Assembly (NCBI GenBank): GCA_002351535.1
Contig: DEGR01000070.1
Location: 38,965-102,964 of the forward strand
Reading direction: 5' to 3'
DNA: 64,000 nt
From: Lachnospira sp. UBA2821
GTDB taxonomy: Bacteria; Bacillota; Clostridia; Lachnospirales; Lachnospiraceae
Both the position numbers and the translations under genes were made by a program. Within the stretch, counting starts at the first letter, position 1; each line of letters starts with the position of its first letter. A model generated the notes under the pieces. It was not told the DNA's origin and searched no databases. It saw only the letters and a list, made by a program, of their open reading frames with translations. Shown one piece after another: positions 54,126 through 62,891 of this stretch.

Positions 54126-55373
54126 ATGAAGAAAAAAATAATTATTTCGATTGTCACAGGCGTTGTTATAATCGGTGCTGTATGTGTATACACATTTTCG
54201 CATAAAAACAATGCCGATTCATCTGTAATATATGTTGATTCCGTATCTACTATTGCAGGTTATTCAACAAATGGAACAGGTGACCGCTATTCAGGGGTTG
54301 TTGAAGCCCAGAAGGCGGTAACCGTCAACGCCGACTCATCTAAAACAATTAAAGAATGTTATGTGAACGTCGGAGATACCGTTGAAGTCGGCACCAAGCT
54401 TTTTACATATGATTCTGATGCCATAAATGTATCAATTGATGAAGCACAGTTAGAAATTGATAAGATTAAAGCAGATATTGACTCATTAAGTAAGCAGATA
54501 CAGGAATTGCAGACTGAAAAAGCTTCTGCATCTGCGGAGGAACAGTTAAACTATACTGTACAGATACAGTCTCTTACAAACGAACAGACTTCTAATCAAT
54601 ACGATTTGAACAGCAAACAATCAGATTTAGACAAACTTAAAGCCAGCCTGAATGCGACAACTGTAACAAGTACAACCGCAGGTATTATCAAATCAGTTGG
54701 TTTTGACAATACTTCTTCAGGCGATAATTCTTCAATTACAGACTCAGGTGCTGATTCAGACGGCATTGATGATTCAGACAGCTCGTCAACCGGTTCATCA
54801 CTTTCGCCTTATATCGCTATACAGCCACTTGGCAATTACCAGATTAAGGCTACCTTAAGTGAATTTGACATTGCCTCCGTCGAAAAAGACATGGATGTTA
54901 TTATCCGTTCCCGTGTTGATGATACAAAAGCAATTGCAGGTAAAGTTGTTTCTGTCAATACAGACTCTACTGTTAATAATGACTCATCTTCTGACTATAG
55001 TTCAGATGAAGAAGACGGTGACAGCAGCAGCTCCGCTGAAAAAGCAACCAAATATAATTTCTATGTATCATACACAGACCAGAATGCACTTATGCTTGGA
55101 CAACACGTATATATCGAACCCGGAGTTATCGATACTTCCGCAAAGGAAGGTTTATGGATTCCTGAGCCTTATATAGTTCTCGAAAGTGATACTTCCGGAT
55201 ATGTATGGAAAAACAATAATGGAAAACTTACAAAACAGGAGGTTTCTCTTGGCAGTTACGATGAAAACTCTATGTCTTACGAGATAAAAAGTGGTCTTAA
55301 TGATAAGGATTACATAGCATTTCCTGATGATTCTGTCAAAGAGGGTGAAAAATGCAAGGAGGCCAATGAATGA
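54126..55373 (+). CDS. membrane-fusion/adaptor subunit of MacB-type ABC exporter
   Basis: 415 residues; ATG after AAAGGGTTAAATA. One N-terminal membrane segment (IIISIVTGVVIIGAVCVYTF), a biotinyl-lipoyl-like half domain (GVVEAQKAVTVNADSSKTIK), a coiled coil at ~115-180, the second lipoyl half, an Asp/Ser-rich loop (SDGIDDSDSSSTGSS) and a beta-barrel region (IQPLGNYQIKATLSEFDIAS). A second acidic Ser-rich loop precedes residue 310. HlyD/MacA-like; works with the ATPase whose start overlaps its stop (ATGA). Confidence 0.85.
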   Translation: MKKKIIISIVTGVVIIGAVCVYTFSHKNNADSSVIYVDSVSTIAGYSTNGTGDRYSGVVEAQKAVTVNADSSKTIKECYVNVGDTVEVGTKLFTYDSDAINVSIDEAQLEIDKIKADIDSLSKQIQELQTEKASASAEEQLNYTVQIQSLTNEQTSNQYDLNSKQSDLDKLKASLNATTVTSTTAGIIKSVGFDNTSSGDNSSITDSGADSDGIDDSDSSSTGSSLSPYIAIQPLGNYQIKATLSEFDIASVEKDMDVIIRSRVDDTKAIAGKVVSVNTDSTVNNDSSSDYSSDEEDGDSSSSAEKATKYNFYVSYTDQNALMLGQHVYIEPGVIDTSAKEGLWIPEPYIVLESDTSGYVWKNNNGKLTKQEVSLGSYDENSMSYEIKSGLNDKDYIAFPDDSVKEGEKCKEANE

Positions 55374-56035
55374 TTATAGAACTTACAGATGTTAATAAGT
55401 CTTATATTAATGGCAAAATGGAAACTCCTGTATTACACAACATTTCTCTTGGAATAGATAAAGGAGAATATGTCGCAATAATGGGAGCTTCCGGCTCTGG
55501 AAAATCAACTCTTATGAATATAATCGGATGTCTCGACAAGCCTACAAGCGGTACATATGTACTTAACGGTAAAAATATTCTTGACTATAAAGATAAAGAC
55601 ATGGCTGATATAAGACTTCATGAAATAGGTTTCGTATTCCAGAATTTCCAACTGCTTCCCGGACAGAATGCACTTAACAATGTGCTTCTTCCCCTGCAGT
55701 ATGCAAAAGTTCCTAAAAAAGAAAGAAAATCAATTGCAACAAAAGCCCTCGAGCGTGTAGGCCTTGGCGACAGACTTACGCACAAGCCAAATCAGTTATC
55801 CGGCGGACAATGCCAGCGTGTTGCCATAGCAAGGGCAATGGTTAATAATCCCTCTATTCTTCTAGCCGATGAACCAACGGGTGCCCTTGATTCAAAATCC
55901 GGTGAACAGATTATGGATTTATTCAAAGAACTCAACGAAGAAGGTGTAACTATAGTAATGATTACACATGAACCTGATATCGCCGCACACGCAAAAAGAA
56001 TCATACATATAAAAGACGGGGAGGTAATTGAATAA
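55370..56035 (+). CDS. MacB/LolD-type ABC transporter ATP-binding protein
   Basis: 221 residues. Walker A IMGASGSGKSTLMNIIG, Q-loop VFQNFQLLPGQNALNN, signature LSGGQCQRVAIARAMV, Walker B ILLADEPTGALDSKSG and the H-loop TIVMITHEPDIAAHA. Overlaps both neighbours by 1-4 bases. Powers the exporter or mechanotransmission complex formed with the permease at 57809. Confidence 0.96.
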   Translation: MIIELTDVNKSYINGKMETPVLHNISLGIDKGEYVAIMGASGSGKSTLMNIIGCLDKPTSGTYVLNGKNILDYKDKDMADIRLHEIGFVFQNFQLLPGQNALNNVLLPLQYAKVPKKERKSIATKALERVGLGDRLTHKPNQLSGGQCQRVAIARAMVNNPSILLADEPTGALDSKSGEQIMDLFKELNEEGVTIVMITHEPDIAAHAKRIIHIKDGEVIE

Positions 56036-57786
56036 TGAAGAAAAAAATAATTATTGCCGCAATCATCTCTGTTGTAATAATTGCAGGCGTTACTACTTCC
56101 ATCTTTATAATAAAAGGCAAAAAATCCAAACCAAAAGATACTGTAAAAGCAACATTTACTGACTATATACTTCAGTCAGCCGACAACTTCGAGTATTCCA
56201 CTCTGACAGGAAAAGTATATAGTGGCGGGTCCCAGAACGTTTATTTAAGTGATGGAGACACACTTGGCCAGATTCTTGTTAATACCGGTGACAGTGTTGA
56301 TATAGGAACTCCGCTTATTACGCTTGATACTAATAAGCTTAAACTTGAACTTGATTCCTGCAATCTGAAGGTACAGCAGGATGATATAAATATAAACACA
56401 ACCACAAAACTTTTAACAAAATATCAGAATGCAGTTCCTATGAGTGAGACACCCGATGAACCTTCAACAGATCCTGATGAACCGGATGTGCCTGACGAAC
56501 CGGATACACCTGATACACCCGCAATAGACCCCTCAACTATTCTGAAATCCGTTGACAGTCTAAAATCTTCTATCGAGGGTGATGGTTCAGAAGATAATCC
56601 ATTTACATTCAGATGCTCAGGCGACTGTGTAATTAACTCAAATATTTTTAAGAATATAATTAAAAATCATTATACAGTAAGGCTTTATATATATTCAGAG
56701 GATTTGGAAGATTTTCAGTATACATGTATACTTTCCTATCCGGAAGCTCCTGTAAAAATCAACAGTAACTATAAATGGAGCGTTGGTAAAATCCAGACTT
56801 TATCAGACGGAACAAATCTTATACAGTTAAATGATGAGCAGCCTCTTGTTCAATGTGATTTTTCTGTATATACATCCCCTGATGATTCTGACATTGATAA
56901 CGGTTCCGGTAGTGATGACTCCGATGATGGTAATACGGATGATATTGATGATTCTGATATTGACGATTCTGATATTGACGATATCAGCGGTTCTGATACT
57001 GGCATTGACAATGATACTGGTTCTGATGATTCTGATAATGCTGACGTATCCGGAAATATTGATAAGAAATATACAAAACAGGAACTTGCAGACCTTATAA
57101 CAGAAAATCAGAAACATCTTACTGAGCTCCAGCTCCAGAAACGCGAAGACCAGATATCTGTAAGAAAGGCTCAAAGTAAATATGATGCTGCTACTGTCAC
57201 ATCAACTATGAAAGGAGTTATAACTGCTGTAAATCCTGACGCAAGTGCAAGCGAACCTTTAGTAACTGTCGCAGCAGGAAACGGATTATATGTGACTACT
57301 GTTGTAGATGAATACTCTTATTCTTCAACAAAAGTTGGTGACAAACTCACCCTTACAACATGGTCAGATACCGGAGAAACCACAAAAGATGCTACGATAA
57401 CAGACATATCACGTTATCCTTCAACTTCAGAACAATTTTCATATTCGTCTAATCCAAATGTCTCTTATTACCCTGTCACTGCATATATAGAAGACAGTAC
57501 AGGATTTAAAGATGGTGATTATGTAACAGTATCAATGGAAAAAGATGATAACTCATCTTCGTACTATGTTGAAGGGGCATACCTTGGCAAAGACAAAAAA
57601 GGGGCATTTTTATATGTTGCAAAAGATGATTATATCCTTCATAAAAAATATATAACTACCGGTAAAACTATGTATGGCTATACAGAAATAAAGGACTTCA
57701 AGCCCGACAAGTATACTTATATAGCATCCCCTTATTCGAAAAATGCAAAAGCCGGGGCAAAAGTAAAACCGGATGAAGAATATTAA
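56035..57786 (+). CDS. second adaptor subunit with large insert and Asp-rich repeats
   Basis: 583 residues; ATG overlaps the ATPase stop (TAATG). N-terminal membrane helix IIIAAIISVVIIAGVTTSIF, lipoyl half (GGSQNVYLSDGDTLGQILVN), then between the two coiled-coil arms a Pro/Asp/Glu linker (DEPDVPDEPDTPDTP), a ~120-residue insert of unknown fold with two Cys (RCSGDCVINSN) and an Asp-rich repeat (SDIDDSDIDDISGSD). The barrel part (TVVDEYSYSSTKVGDKLTLT) follows. Same family as the first adaptor but with unusual decoration. Possibly calcium- or wall-binding (inference). Confidence 0.75.
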   Translation: MKKKIIIAAIISVVIIAGVTTSIFIIKGKKSKPKDTVKATFTDYILQSADNFEYSTLTGKVYSGGSQNVYLSDGDTLGQILVNTGDSVDIGTPLITLDTNKLKLELDSCNLKVQQDDININTTTKLLTKYQNAVPMSETPDEPSTDPDEPDVPDEPDTPDTPAIDPSTILKSVDSLKSSIEGDGSEDNPFTFRCSGDCVINSNIFKNIIKNHYTVRLYIYSEDLEDFQYTCILSYPEAPVKINSNYKWSVGKIQTLSDGTNLIQLNDEQPLVQCDFSVYTSPDDSDIDNGSGSDDSDDGNTDDIDDSDIDDSDIDDISGSDTGIDNDTGSDDSDNADVSGNIDKKYTKQELADLITENQKHLTELQLQKREDQISVRKAQSKYDAATVTSTMKGVITAVNPDASASEPLVTVAAGNGLYVTTVVDEYSYSSTKVGDKLTLTTWSDTGETTKDATITDISRYPSTSEQFSYSSNPNVSYYPVTAYIEDSTGFKDGDYVTVSMEKDDNSSSYYVEGAYLGKDKKGAFLYVAKDDYILHKKYITTGKTMYGYTEIKDFKPDKYTYIASPYSKNAKAGAKVKPDEEY

Positions 57787-57808
57787 TTTGTGAAAGGATG
57801 GGATATAA

Positions 57809-59065
57809 ATGTTAGAAAACATAAGACTTTCATTTCAGGGAATCTGGACTCACAAGCTCCGCTCTTTCCTGACAATGTTAGGTATAATAATCGGAATTGC
57901 GGCCATTATAACTATCGTGTCCACAATCAAAGGAACAAATGAACAGATAAAAGAAAACCTTGTAGGTTCCGGAAATAACAACGTGCGTGTTTCACTTTAT
58001 CAGGATGGCAGTGAATATGATTTTTCGTCATCCATGAATGTTCCGAATGGCGTAACACCAATGGATAATGATTTATTCCAGAAGATTTCCGATCGAAAAG
58101 ATATAAAATCTGCTTCTATGTACAAAAAACTTAGTGACTATGGTGATAGCGTATATTATAACAATAATGTTCTTTCATCAAGCAATATATTAGGGATAGA
58201 TACAAACTATTTTTCCACATGTGGATATTCCATATACAAAGGACGCGGCTTTACCGAAAAAGATTATTCATCTAAGAAAAGAGTTGCCATCATAAGCACC
58301 TCTGCCATAGGCAGTCTTTTTAATGACGAAGACCCTATAAATAAGACGATTGATATATGTGGCACACCATTTACGGTAATAGGCACTGCAAAGCAGGATG
58401 ACAGTTTCAAACCTGAAATCAACAGCATTGAAGATTACTACACATATGTATCAGATGAATCCAGTGAAATATTCATTCCTTTAGACAGTTGGGAAACCGC
58501 TTTTGCATTTGACCAGCCACAGGCTGTTGTTGTAAAGGCTAAAGATACCGATTCAATGAATTCCGTTGGCAAGAAAATTGCGGATATGATTAATGACAGT
58601 GTAGTTACCTCTAAAAAGATTAAATACAAATCAGACAGTGCATTATCAGACCTGAAAAGTCTTCAGGACATAAGCAATTCAACTAACACACAGCTTATAT
58701 GGATTGCAAGTATTTCGCTTCTTGTAGGTGGTATCGGTGTCATGAACATTATGCTCGTATCCGTAACAGAAAGAACAAGAGAAATAGGACTTAAAAAGGC
58801 CATCGGTGCAAGAAAAGGAAAGATTCTCTTCCAGTTTCTTACAGAATCTATGGTTCTTACAAGCCTCGGCGGTATATTAGGTGTCCTGAGTGGTATTGGA
58901 TTATCAAAAGTAGTATCGGGAATTGCCAACATTCCGGTTTCAATAAGTATTCCTGCCTCTGTAATTGCAGTAGTATTCTCAATGTTAATCGGAATAATAT
59001 TTGGTCTTATACCTTCTGTTAAAGCAGCAAAACTTAATCCAATTGATGCTCTTAGATATGAATAA
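57809..59065 (+). CDS. MacB-like ABC transporter permease (FtsX/MacB_PCD)
   Basis: 418 residues; ATG after AAAGGATGGGATATAA. First membrane helix LRSFLTMLGIIIGIAAIITI, a large extracytoplasmic MacB_PCD domain at ~45-270, then three helices starting at LIWIASISLLVGGIGVMNIM, with the cytoplasmic TERTREIGLKKAIGARKGKI and the C-terminal IGIIFGLIPSVKAAKLNPID. Completes an adaptor-ATPase-adaptor-permease operon. Confidence 0.93.
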   Translation: MLENIRLSFQGIWTHKLRSFLTMLGIIIGIAAIITIVSTIKGTNEQIKENLVGSGNNNVRVSLYQDGSEYDFSSSMNVPNGVTPMDNDLFQKISDRKDIKSASMYKKLSDYGDSVYYNNNVLSSSNILGIDTNYFSTCGYSIYKGRGFTEKDYSSKKRVAIISTSAIGSLFNDEDPINKTIDICGTPFTVIGTAKQDDSFKPEINSIEDYYTYVSDESSEIFIPLDSWETAFAFDQPQAVVVKAKDTDSMNSVGKKIADMINDSVVTSKKIKYKSDSALSDLKSLQDISNSTNTQLIWIASISLLVGGIGVMNIMLVSVTERTREIGLKKAIGARKGKILFQFLTESMVLTSLGGILGVLSGIGLSKVVSGIANIPVSISIPASVIAVVFSMLIGIIFGLIPSVKAAKLNPIDALRYE

Positions 59066-59091
59066 ATAAATCAAATATATTCATTATATCA

Positions 59092-59136
59092 AAAAAGGTG
59101 TATCACAGATTCCATATATCTGTAATACACCTTTTT
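59092..59136. terminator. bidirectional terminator
   Basis: AAAAAGGTGTAT-ACAGAT / ATCTGT-ATACACCTTTTT with single bulges; between the efflux operon and the convergent DUF4097 gene. Confidence 0.9.
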
Positions 59137-59144
59137 ACTACTTT

Positions 59145-59924
59145 TTAATTTATAGTTTGTATTGTTACATTACCCATGGCACATTCTATGTCCATAGTAT
59201 AATCTGAATCATTATTTATTTTTCTTTCCGTTGCAAATCCACCATATTCATTATCATTGATGTCGATATTACCAAGTGCACATTCCACTGAATAGTTATA
59301 ATACTCTTTCTCCCTGTTTACATGTAATTCAACATTACCTATACCACATTCTGCTTTGATATTTCCTGATATATCTCCTTTAAGGTAAATATTGCCTGCA
59401 CCGCATTCTACACTTGCATCTTTTACTTCTATATCTGACATTTCAACATTGCCTGCACCACATTCTATATCCATTTTTTCTGCATTTATATTATCATCTA
59501 TCCAAAGATTGCCTGCACCGCATTTTATGTCTACTTTGTTAAACTTATAATTTTCAGGTATATAAACTACAATTTTATTATGCTTTGAAACACCGGTCTT
59601 TCTTTTCTTAGTCACAAGTCTTATTTCATTATCTTTGCAATCCCATACCTTTATATTTTCGCTGTCATTAATACCAAATTCTCCATCTGTTGCATTTTTT
59701 ATCTCTATATCCACTCCTGCTGCCCTGATTATAAAGTCCTTGTTGTCAGATACAGTAAATGTTTCTTCCATAACTTTACCATCTATATCTTCTGTATTAA
59801 TATTAATATTTCTAACCAGAGTATCAGGATTAATACCAACTATAACTCCTCCTGCTATCATGGCTATTCCTGATAATAACAGAATAACTGACAGTATTAC
59901 ACATATTTTAGTACCCTTTTTCAT
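59145..59924 (-). CDS. DUF4097 repeat protein, membrane-anchored
   Basis: 259 residues; ATG after AGGAGGAATATGAG. N-terminal membrane helix ICVILSVILLLSGIAMIAGG. The outer part is a beta-solenoid-like DUF4097/adhesin region with six regularly spaced repeats of the type (E/K)CG(A/I)GN: KCGAGNLWI, ECGAGNVEM, ECGAGNIYL, ECGIGNVEL, ECALGNIDI, ECAMGNVTI. Each repeat has a Cys at the same place, forming a potential ladder. Last gene of the padR-DUF1700 operon; relatives are linked to cell-envelope stress. Confidence 0.85.
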   Translation of the reverse strand: MKKGTKICVILSVILLLSGIAMIAGGVIVGINPDTLVRNININTEDIDGKVMEETFTVSDNKDFIIRAAGVDIEIKNATDGEFGINDSENIKVWDCKDNEIRLVTKKRKTGVSKHNKIVVYIPENYKFNKVDIKCGAGNLWIDDNINAEKMDIECGAGNVEMSDIEVKDASVECGAGNIYLKGDISGNIKAECGIGNVELHVNREKEYYNYSVECALGNIDINDNEYGGFATERKINNDSDYTMDIECAMGNVTIQTIN

Positions 59925-59936
59925 CTCATATTCCTC

Positions 59937-60569
59937 CTAACACGTTGCGACCTTTTGATACACTTTTTTGCAAATTTTCATTATCCATTTAACAAAAACT
60001 ATCATAGCATTTATCATTCCTACAGTAACAAGCAGTCCAATTCCCGCTAAAAATGCCCCTACTCCACACAATAGAAGTCCATTTCCAACAGCTGACGGAA
60101 ATGTAATCACTCCGGTCACTACACATGCCACTCCTCCTGCTATCATCCCGATACCCGCTGCACCAAATCCAACAAATATCCCTATTATACCTGCAACTAT
60201 TCCTATAAGTACACCACCTGCGCCAATTACAGCCGAACCCCATACAGGTGACGTTAAAACTGCAATAATTATTATCAATATCCATTCAGTGTTCGATAAA
60301 CCGGATATTTTTTTCTTTATTGTGGATACTGCAGGCGGGTTCTGCACATTCTCCTCACGTATAAAATCCTCATCCGGATTCTGGATAGATTTCTTAATAT
60401 TCTCAACTATCTTTTCAGGCGTTCCAAGACTTTCGGGAACTATATCATCTTCATTTATTCCTGCCTCATCCAAATAATCTTCATAATACTCAAGAGCTTC
60501 ATTGCGTTCATCTTCTAACATATCACTTAACTGCTCCCGCAAACTTTTCATAAATTCTCTTCTATTCAT
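59937..60569 (-). CDS. DUF1700 family membrane protein
   Basis: 210 residues from ATG 60569 (GGAGAATACT). N-terminal MNRREFMKSLREQLSDMLED with EALEYYEDYLDEAG is diagnostic of DUF1700. Residues ~95-200 form three to four Gly/Ala-rich membrane helices. Usually cotranscribed with a PadR regulator and a DUF4097 protein, exactly as here. Role in envelope homeostasis is inferred from that association. Confidence 0.88.
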   Translation of the reverse strand: MNRREFMKSLREQLSDMLEDERNEALEYYEDYLDEAGINEDDIVPESLGTPEKIVENIKKSIQNPDEDFIREENVQNPPAVSTIKKKISGLSNTEWILIIIIAVLTSPVWGSAVIGAGGVLIGIVAGIIGIFVGFGAAGIGMIAGGVACVVTGVITFPSAVGNGLLLCGVGAFLAGIGLLVTVGMINAMIVFVKWIMKICKKVYQKVATC

Positions 60570-60580
60570 AGTATTCTCCA

Positions 60581-60604
60581 TTCCAATTCCAATTCCAATT
60601 CCAA
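60581..60604 (-). repeat. hexanucleotide tandem repeat between padR and DUF1700 gene
   Basis: Four perfect TTCCAA units (minus: TTGGAA) plus degenerate flanking units, between the padR stop at 60606 and the ribosome site of the next gene. Copy-number change would move the ribosome site relative to the upstream stop. Confidence 0.85.
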
Positions 60605-60605
60605 T

Positions 60606-60914
60606 TCAACTTAACATATCTGTTATCTTCGAGGAATATTCTCCCCATTCTTTTTTATACATTCCAAGCTGTGCCATGCCTCTGTCCGTTACTTTATAAT
60701 AACGCCTGTTTCTTCCGTCACACTGCTCATCATATGTCTCCAGGCATTCGTCTTTCTGTAATCGTCTCAGTACCGGATACAGGGTTGATTCAGATACTTC
60801 AATTACATTCTTAACTTCTTGTGTAATCTTATATCCATAGCTGCCCTCATCTTCTTTTGACACAACTGCAAGTACAATCGCATCTAATAGCGCTGCTCCA
60901 GTCGTAAAAACCAT
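60606..60914 (-). CDS. PadR family transcriptional regulator
   Basis: 102 residues; ATG after AAAGGAGGAAATAC. Winged helix: ALLDAIVLAVVSKEDEGSYG, YKITQEVKNVIEVSESTLYP, VLRRLQKDECLETYDEQCDG, RNRRYYKVTDRGMAQL. PadR-s1 type without a long C-terminal dimerisation region. Likely represses its own operon; an inverted repeat overlaps its promoter. Confidence 0.93.
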   Translation of the reverse strand: MVFTTGAALLDAIVLAVVSKEDEGSYGYKITQEVKNVIEVSESTLYPVLRRLQKDECLETYDEQCDGRNRRYYKVTDRGMAQLGMYKKEWGEYSSKITDMLS

Positions 60915-60973
60915 GTATTTCCTCCTTTATCGTATATTTTTATTTAGAAAATTATAATATTATTTTGTTATAT

Positions 60974-61016
60974 ATATTATACGTCATATAATATACTTTA
61001 AAATATAATTTGTCAA
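60974..61016 (-). promoter_or_regulatory. padR operon promoter with overlapping inverted repeat
   Basis: Minus strand TTGACA (61011-61016), 17 bases, TATTAT (60988-60993). The repeat ATATTAT-N7-ATAATAT at 60974-60994 covers the -10 and probable start, a fitting operator for PadR autorepression. Confidence 0.6.
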
Positions 61017-61057
61017 TAGAATATTTAACTAGGAGCGACAGCCTCCTCCAACTTAAA

Positions 61058-61113
61058 TAAAAAAGTGATGACCCAAGGATAACCCTGCACGGATTCATCC
61101 TGAATCATCACTT
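61058..61113 (-). terminator. argC terminator
   Basis: AAGTGATGA / TCATCACTT plus inner AGGAT / ATCCT stems, then TTTTTTA on the minus strand; 33 bases after the argC stop. Confidence 0.85.
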
Positions 61114-61145
61114 ATATATCATATACTGTTCATACCTAAAACATT

Positions 61146-62093
61146 TTACAGATTTAATCCTTTACTTTCTTCACATCCAAGCATTATATTAAGACACTGT
61201 ACCGCTGCCCCTGATGCACCTTTACCCAGATTATCAAATCTTGTTGCAACTACTATTCTTTCCTCATTACCGGTTACAAATATATCTATTCCGTCCCAGC
61301 CTGACCTTGCATCAGAATATATAACTCCTCCTGCCTCTACATCAGCACCGACAGGCATTACATTGATAAACTGTTCACCTTCATAGTATTTTGCAAAAAA
61401 TTCTCTTATCTCATTGACTGACTTCTTTCCCTTAAGCATATCTGTATATAATGGCACTTCTACCACCATTCCACTATAATAATCAGTAGTAAGAGGTGAA
61501 AACAATGGTGCTCTGTCTATTCCGGTTATCTTCTGCATCTCTTTTAAATGCTTATGTGTCTGTCCCCATGCATACATTCTTGCTGCACCATATTTCTTAT
61601 CCCTGTTCTCATCTTCATACTGCGCAATAAGCTTTTTACCACCTCCGCTGTAACCTGATACTGCAAATGCAGCAACCGGATAATCTTTAGGAAGTATTTC
61701 TCCTTTAACAAGCGGATATACAAGAGTTATAAACCCTGTTGCATAGCAACCCGGAACCGCTACTCTTTTTCCTGTTCTTATAGCCTCCCTATGTTCTTTA
61801 GAAAGCTCAGGATAACCATATGCCCATCCTTCTTCAGTTCTATGTGCTGTTGATGTATCTATAATTCTTACATTATCGTTTTTTACATATGTAACCGCTT
61901 CCTTTGCTGCTGCATCAGGAAGACACAGAAAAGTTATGTCTGATTCATTAATATATTTGCTTATCTCTGCCGGATCTTTTCTAAGCTCTGTAGGTATCTT
62001 TAACAATTCAATATCGTCTCTTCCTTCGAATCTCTCAAATATTCTTAATCCCGTAGTTCCTTCGCTTCCATCAATAAAAATCTTTGTCTTCAT
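61146..62093 (-). CDS. argC: N-acetyl-gamma-glutamyl-phosphate reductase, short (type 2)
   Basis: 315 residues; ATG after AAAGGATAAAGAG. NADP loop FIDGSEGTTGLRIFERF, catalytic Cys in VAVPGCYATGFITL, FAVSGYSGGGKKLI and GQTHKHLKEMQ. The short type-2 ArgC lineage rather than the ~345-residue type 1. Third step of arginine synthesis. It has its own consensus promoter and terminator and no other arg gene beside it. Confidence 0.93.
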   Translation of the reverse strand: MKTKIFIDGSEGTTGLRIFERFEGRDDIELLKIPTELRKDPAEISKYINESDITFLCLPDAAAKEAVTYVKNDNVRIIDTSTAHRTEEGWAYGYPELSKEHREAIRTGKRVAVPGCYATGFITLVYPLVKGEILPKDYPVAAFAVSGYSGGGKKLIAQYEDENRDKKYGAARMYAWGQTHKHLKEMQKITGIDRAPLFSPLTTDYYSGMVVEVPLYTDMLKGKKSVNEIREFFAKYYEGEQFINVMPVGADVEAGGVIYSDARSGWDGIDIFVTGNEERIVVATRFDNLGKGASGAAVQCLNIMLGCEESKGLNL

Positions 62094-62157
62094 CTCTTTA
62101 TCCTTTCAGAATCAATTTAATTCATTTCATATTTCATAATTACCACATATGTCTACG

Positions 62158-62185
62158 ATTATACAGTCATAAATTCATTTGTCAA
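62158..62185 (-). promoter_or_regulatory. consensus SigA promoter of argC
   Basis: Minus strand TTGACA (62180-62185), 16 bases, TATAAT (62158-62163). Both hexamers perfect; the -35 overlaps the stop codon of the upstream gene. Confidence 0.8.
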
Positions 62186-62844
62186 CATTCACACTTTAGT
62201 TTTGCATTGTTTAACCTGTTGTAAAACTGCTCATAAAATCTGTCATCCGAAAATGGCATAACATAAAACGTATTAAGTATATACATATTAATATCTTTTA
62301 TCTTCAATGTATCTTTAATCTCAAATATTTTTTTCTGAATATCGAGTATAAAATAATGCCATTCATCAACATATTTCTCATACTGTTTTAAGTCGGGTGT
62401 ATCCATCCATTTTCCAACTTTTATCTTAGTCCTGTTCTTATTACTACATTCATATATCTGCAAAAAATATGAATGTGTCCCCTTCTCATAGTACCGTCCC
62501 AGCGGAAACAATCTGCATATCCCCGGTCTGTGTGCATGTATATCACATCTTTCTGAATCATTTAGAAAAACACATTTGTTTTTATCATTTTCCATCTTAA
62601 GGCTTGGTATTATAAGTCCTTCATGCACATTTAAAGATACACATTCTGAAAGCATTTCCGCAAAATCAATGTCAAGTCCATTCTTAATCCTGTGAACATC
62701 CAATGGGTCAAGTGTTATAGTATTTCCCATGCCACTGCAACAGTCCGAACATCCTTTACAGTCAAGACAGTCCGCTTTAACCATATCATTTATGCCATAT
62801 AATCTTCCATCAGATATTTCACTTAAATTGGCTTCACGCTTCAT
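62182..62844 (-). CDS. YkgJ-like CxxCxxCC cysteine-cluster protein
   Basis: 220 residues; ATG after AAGGAGAGAAACTG. N-terminal CLDCKGCSDCCSGMGNTITL, then KCVFLNDSERCDIHAHRPGI with CRLFPLGRYYEKG, the eight-Cys PF03692 pattern thought to bind zinc or iron-sulfur. The C-terminal part is unassigned. Same superfamily as FliB but without its long helical domain; substrate unknown. Confidence 0.85.
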   Translation of the reverse strand: MKREANLSEISDGRLYGINDMVKADCLDCKGCSDCCSGMGNTITLDPLDVHRIKNGLDIDFAEMLSECVSLNVHEGLIIPSLKMENDKNKCVFLNDSERCDIHAHRPGICRLFPLGRYYEKGTHSYFLQIYECSNKNRTKIKVGKWMDTPDLKQYEKYVDEWHYFILDIQKKIFEIKDTLKIKDINMYILNTFYVMPFSDDRFYEQFYNRLNNAKLKCEC

Positions 62845-62891
62845 CAGTTTCTCTCCTTCTATTATTTATCATATCAGCAGTAAACACATGA

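Noticed and set aside
56890..57060. SDIDD-type repeat considered as a CRISPR or DNA repeat array
   Set aside because: It is in-frame coding repetition of Asp/Ser codons with no spacers; no CRISPR array or cas gene occurs in the window.
59968..60477. 169-codon plus-strand frame opposite the DUF1700 gene
   Set aside because: Pro/Thr/Ile-rich mirror of membrane-helix codons; no supporting signals.
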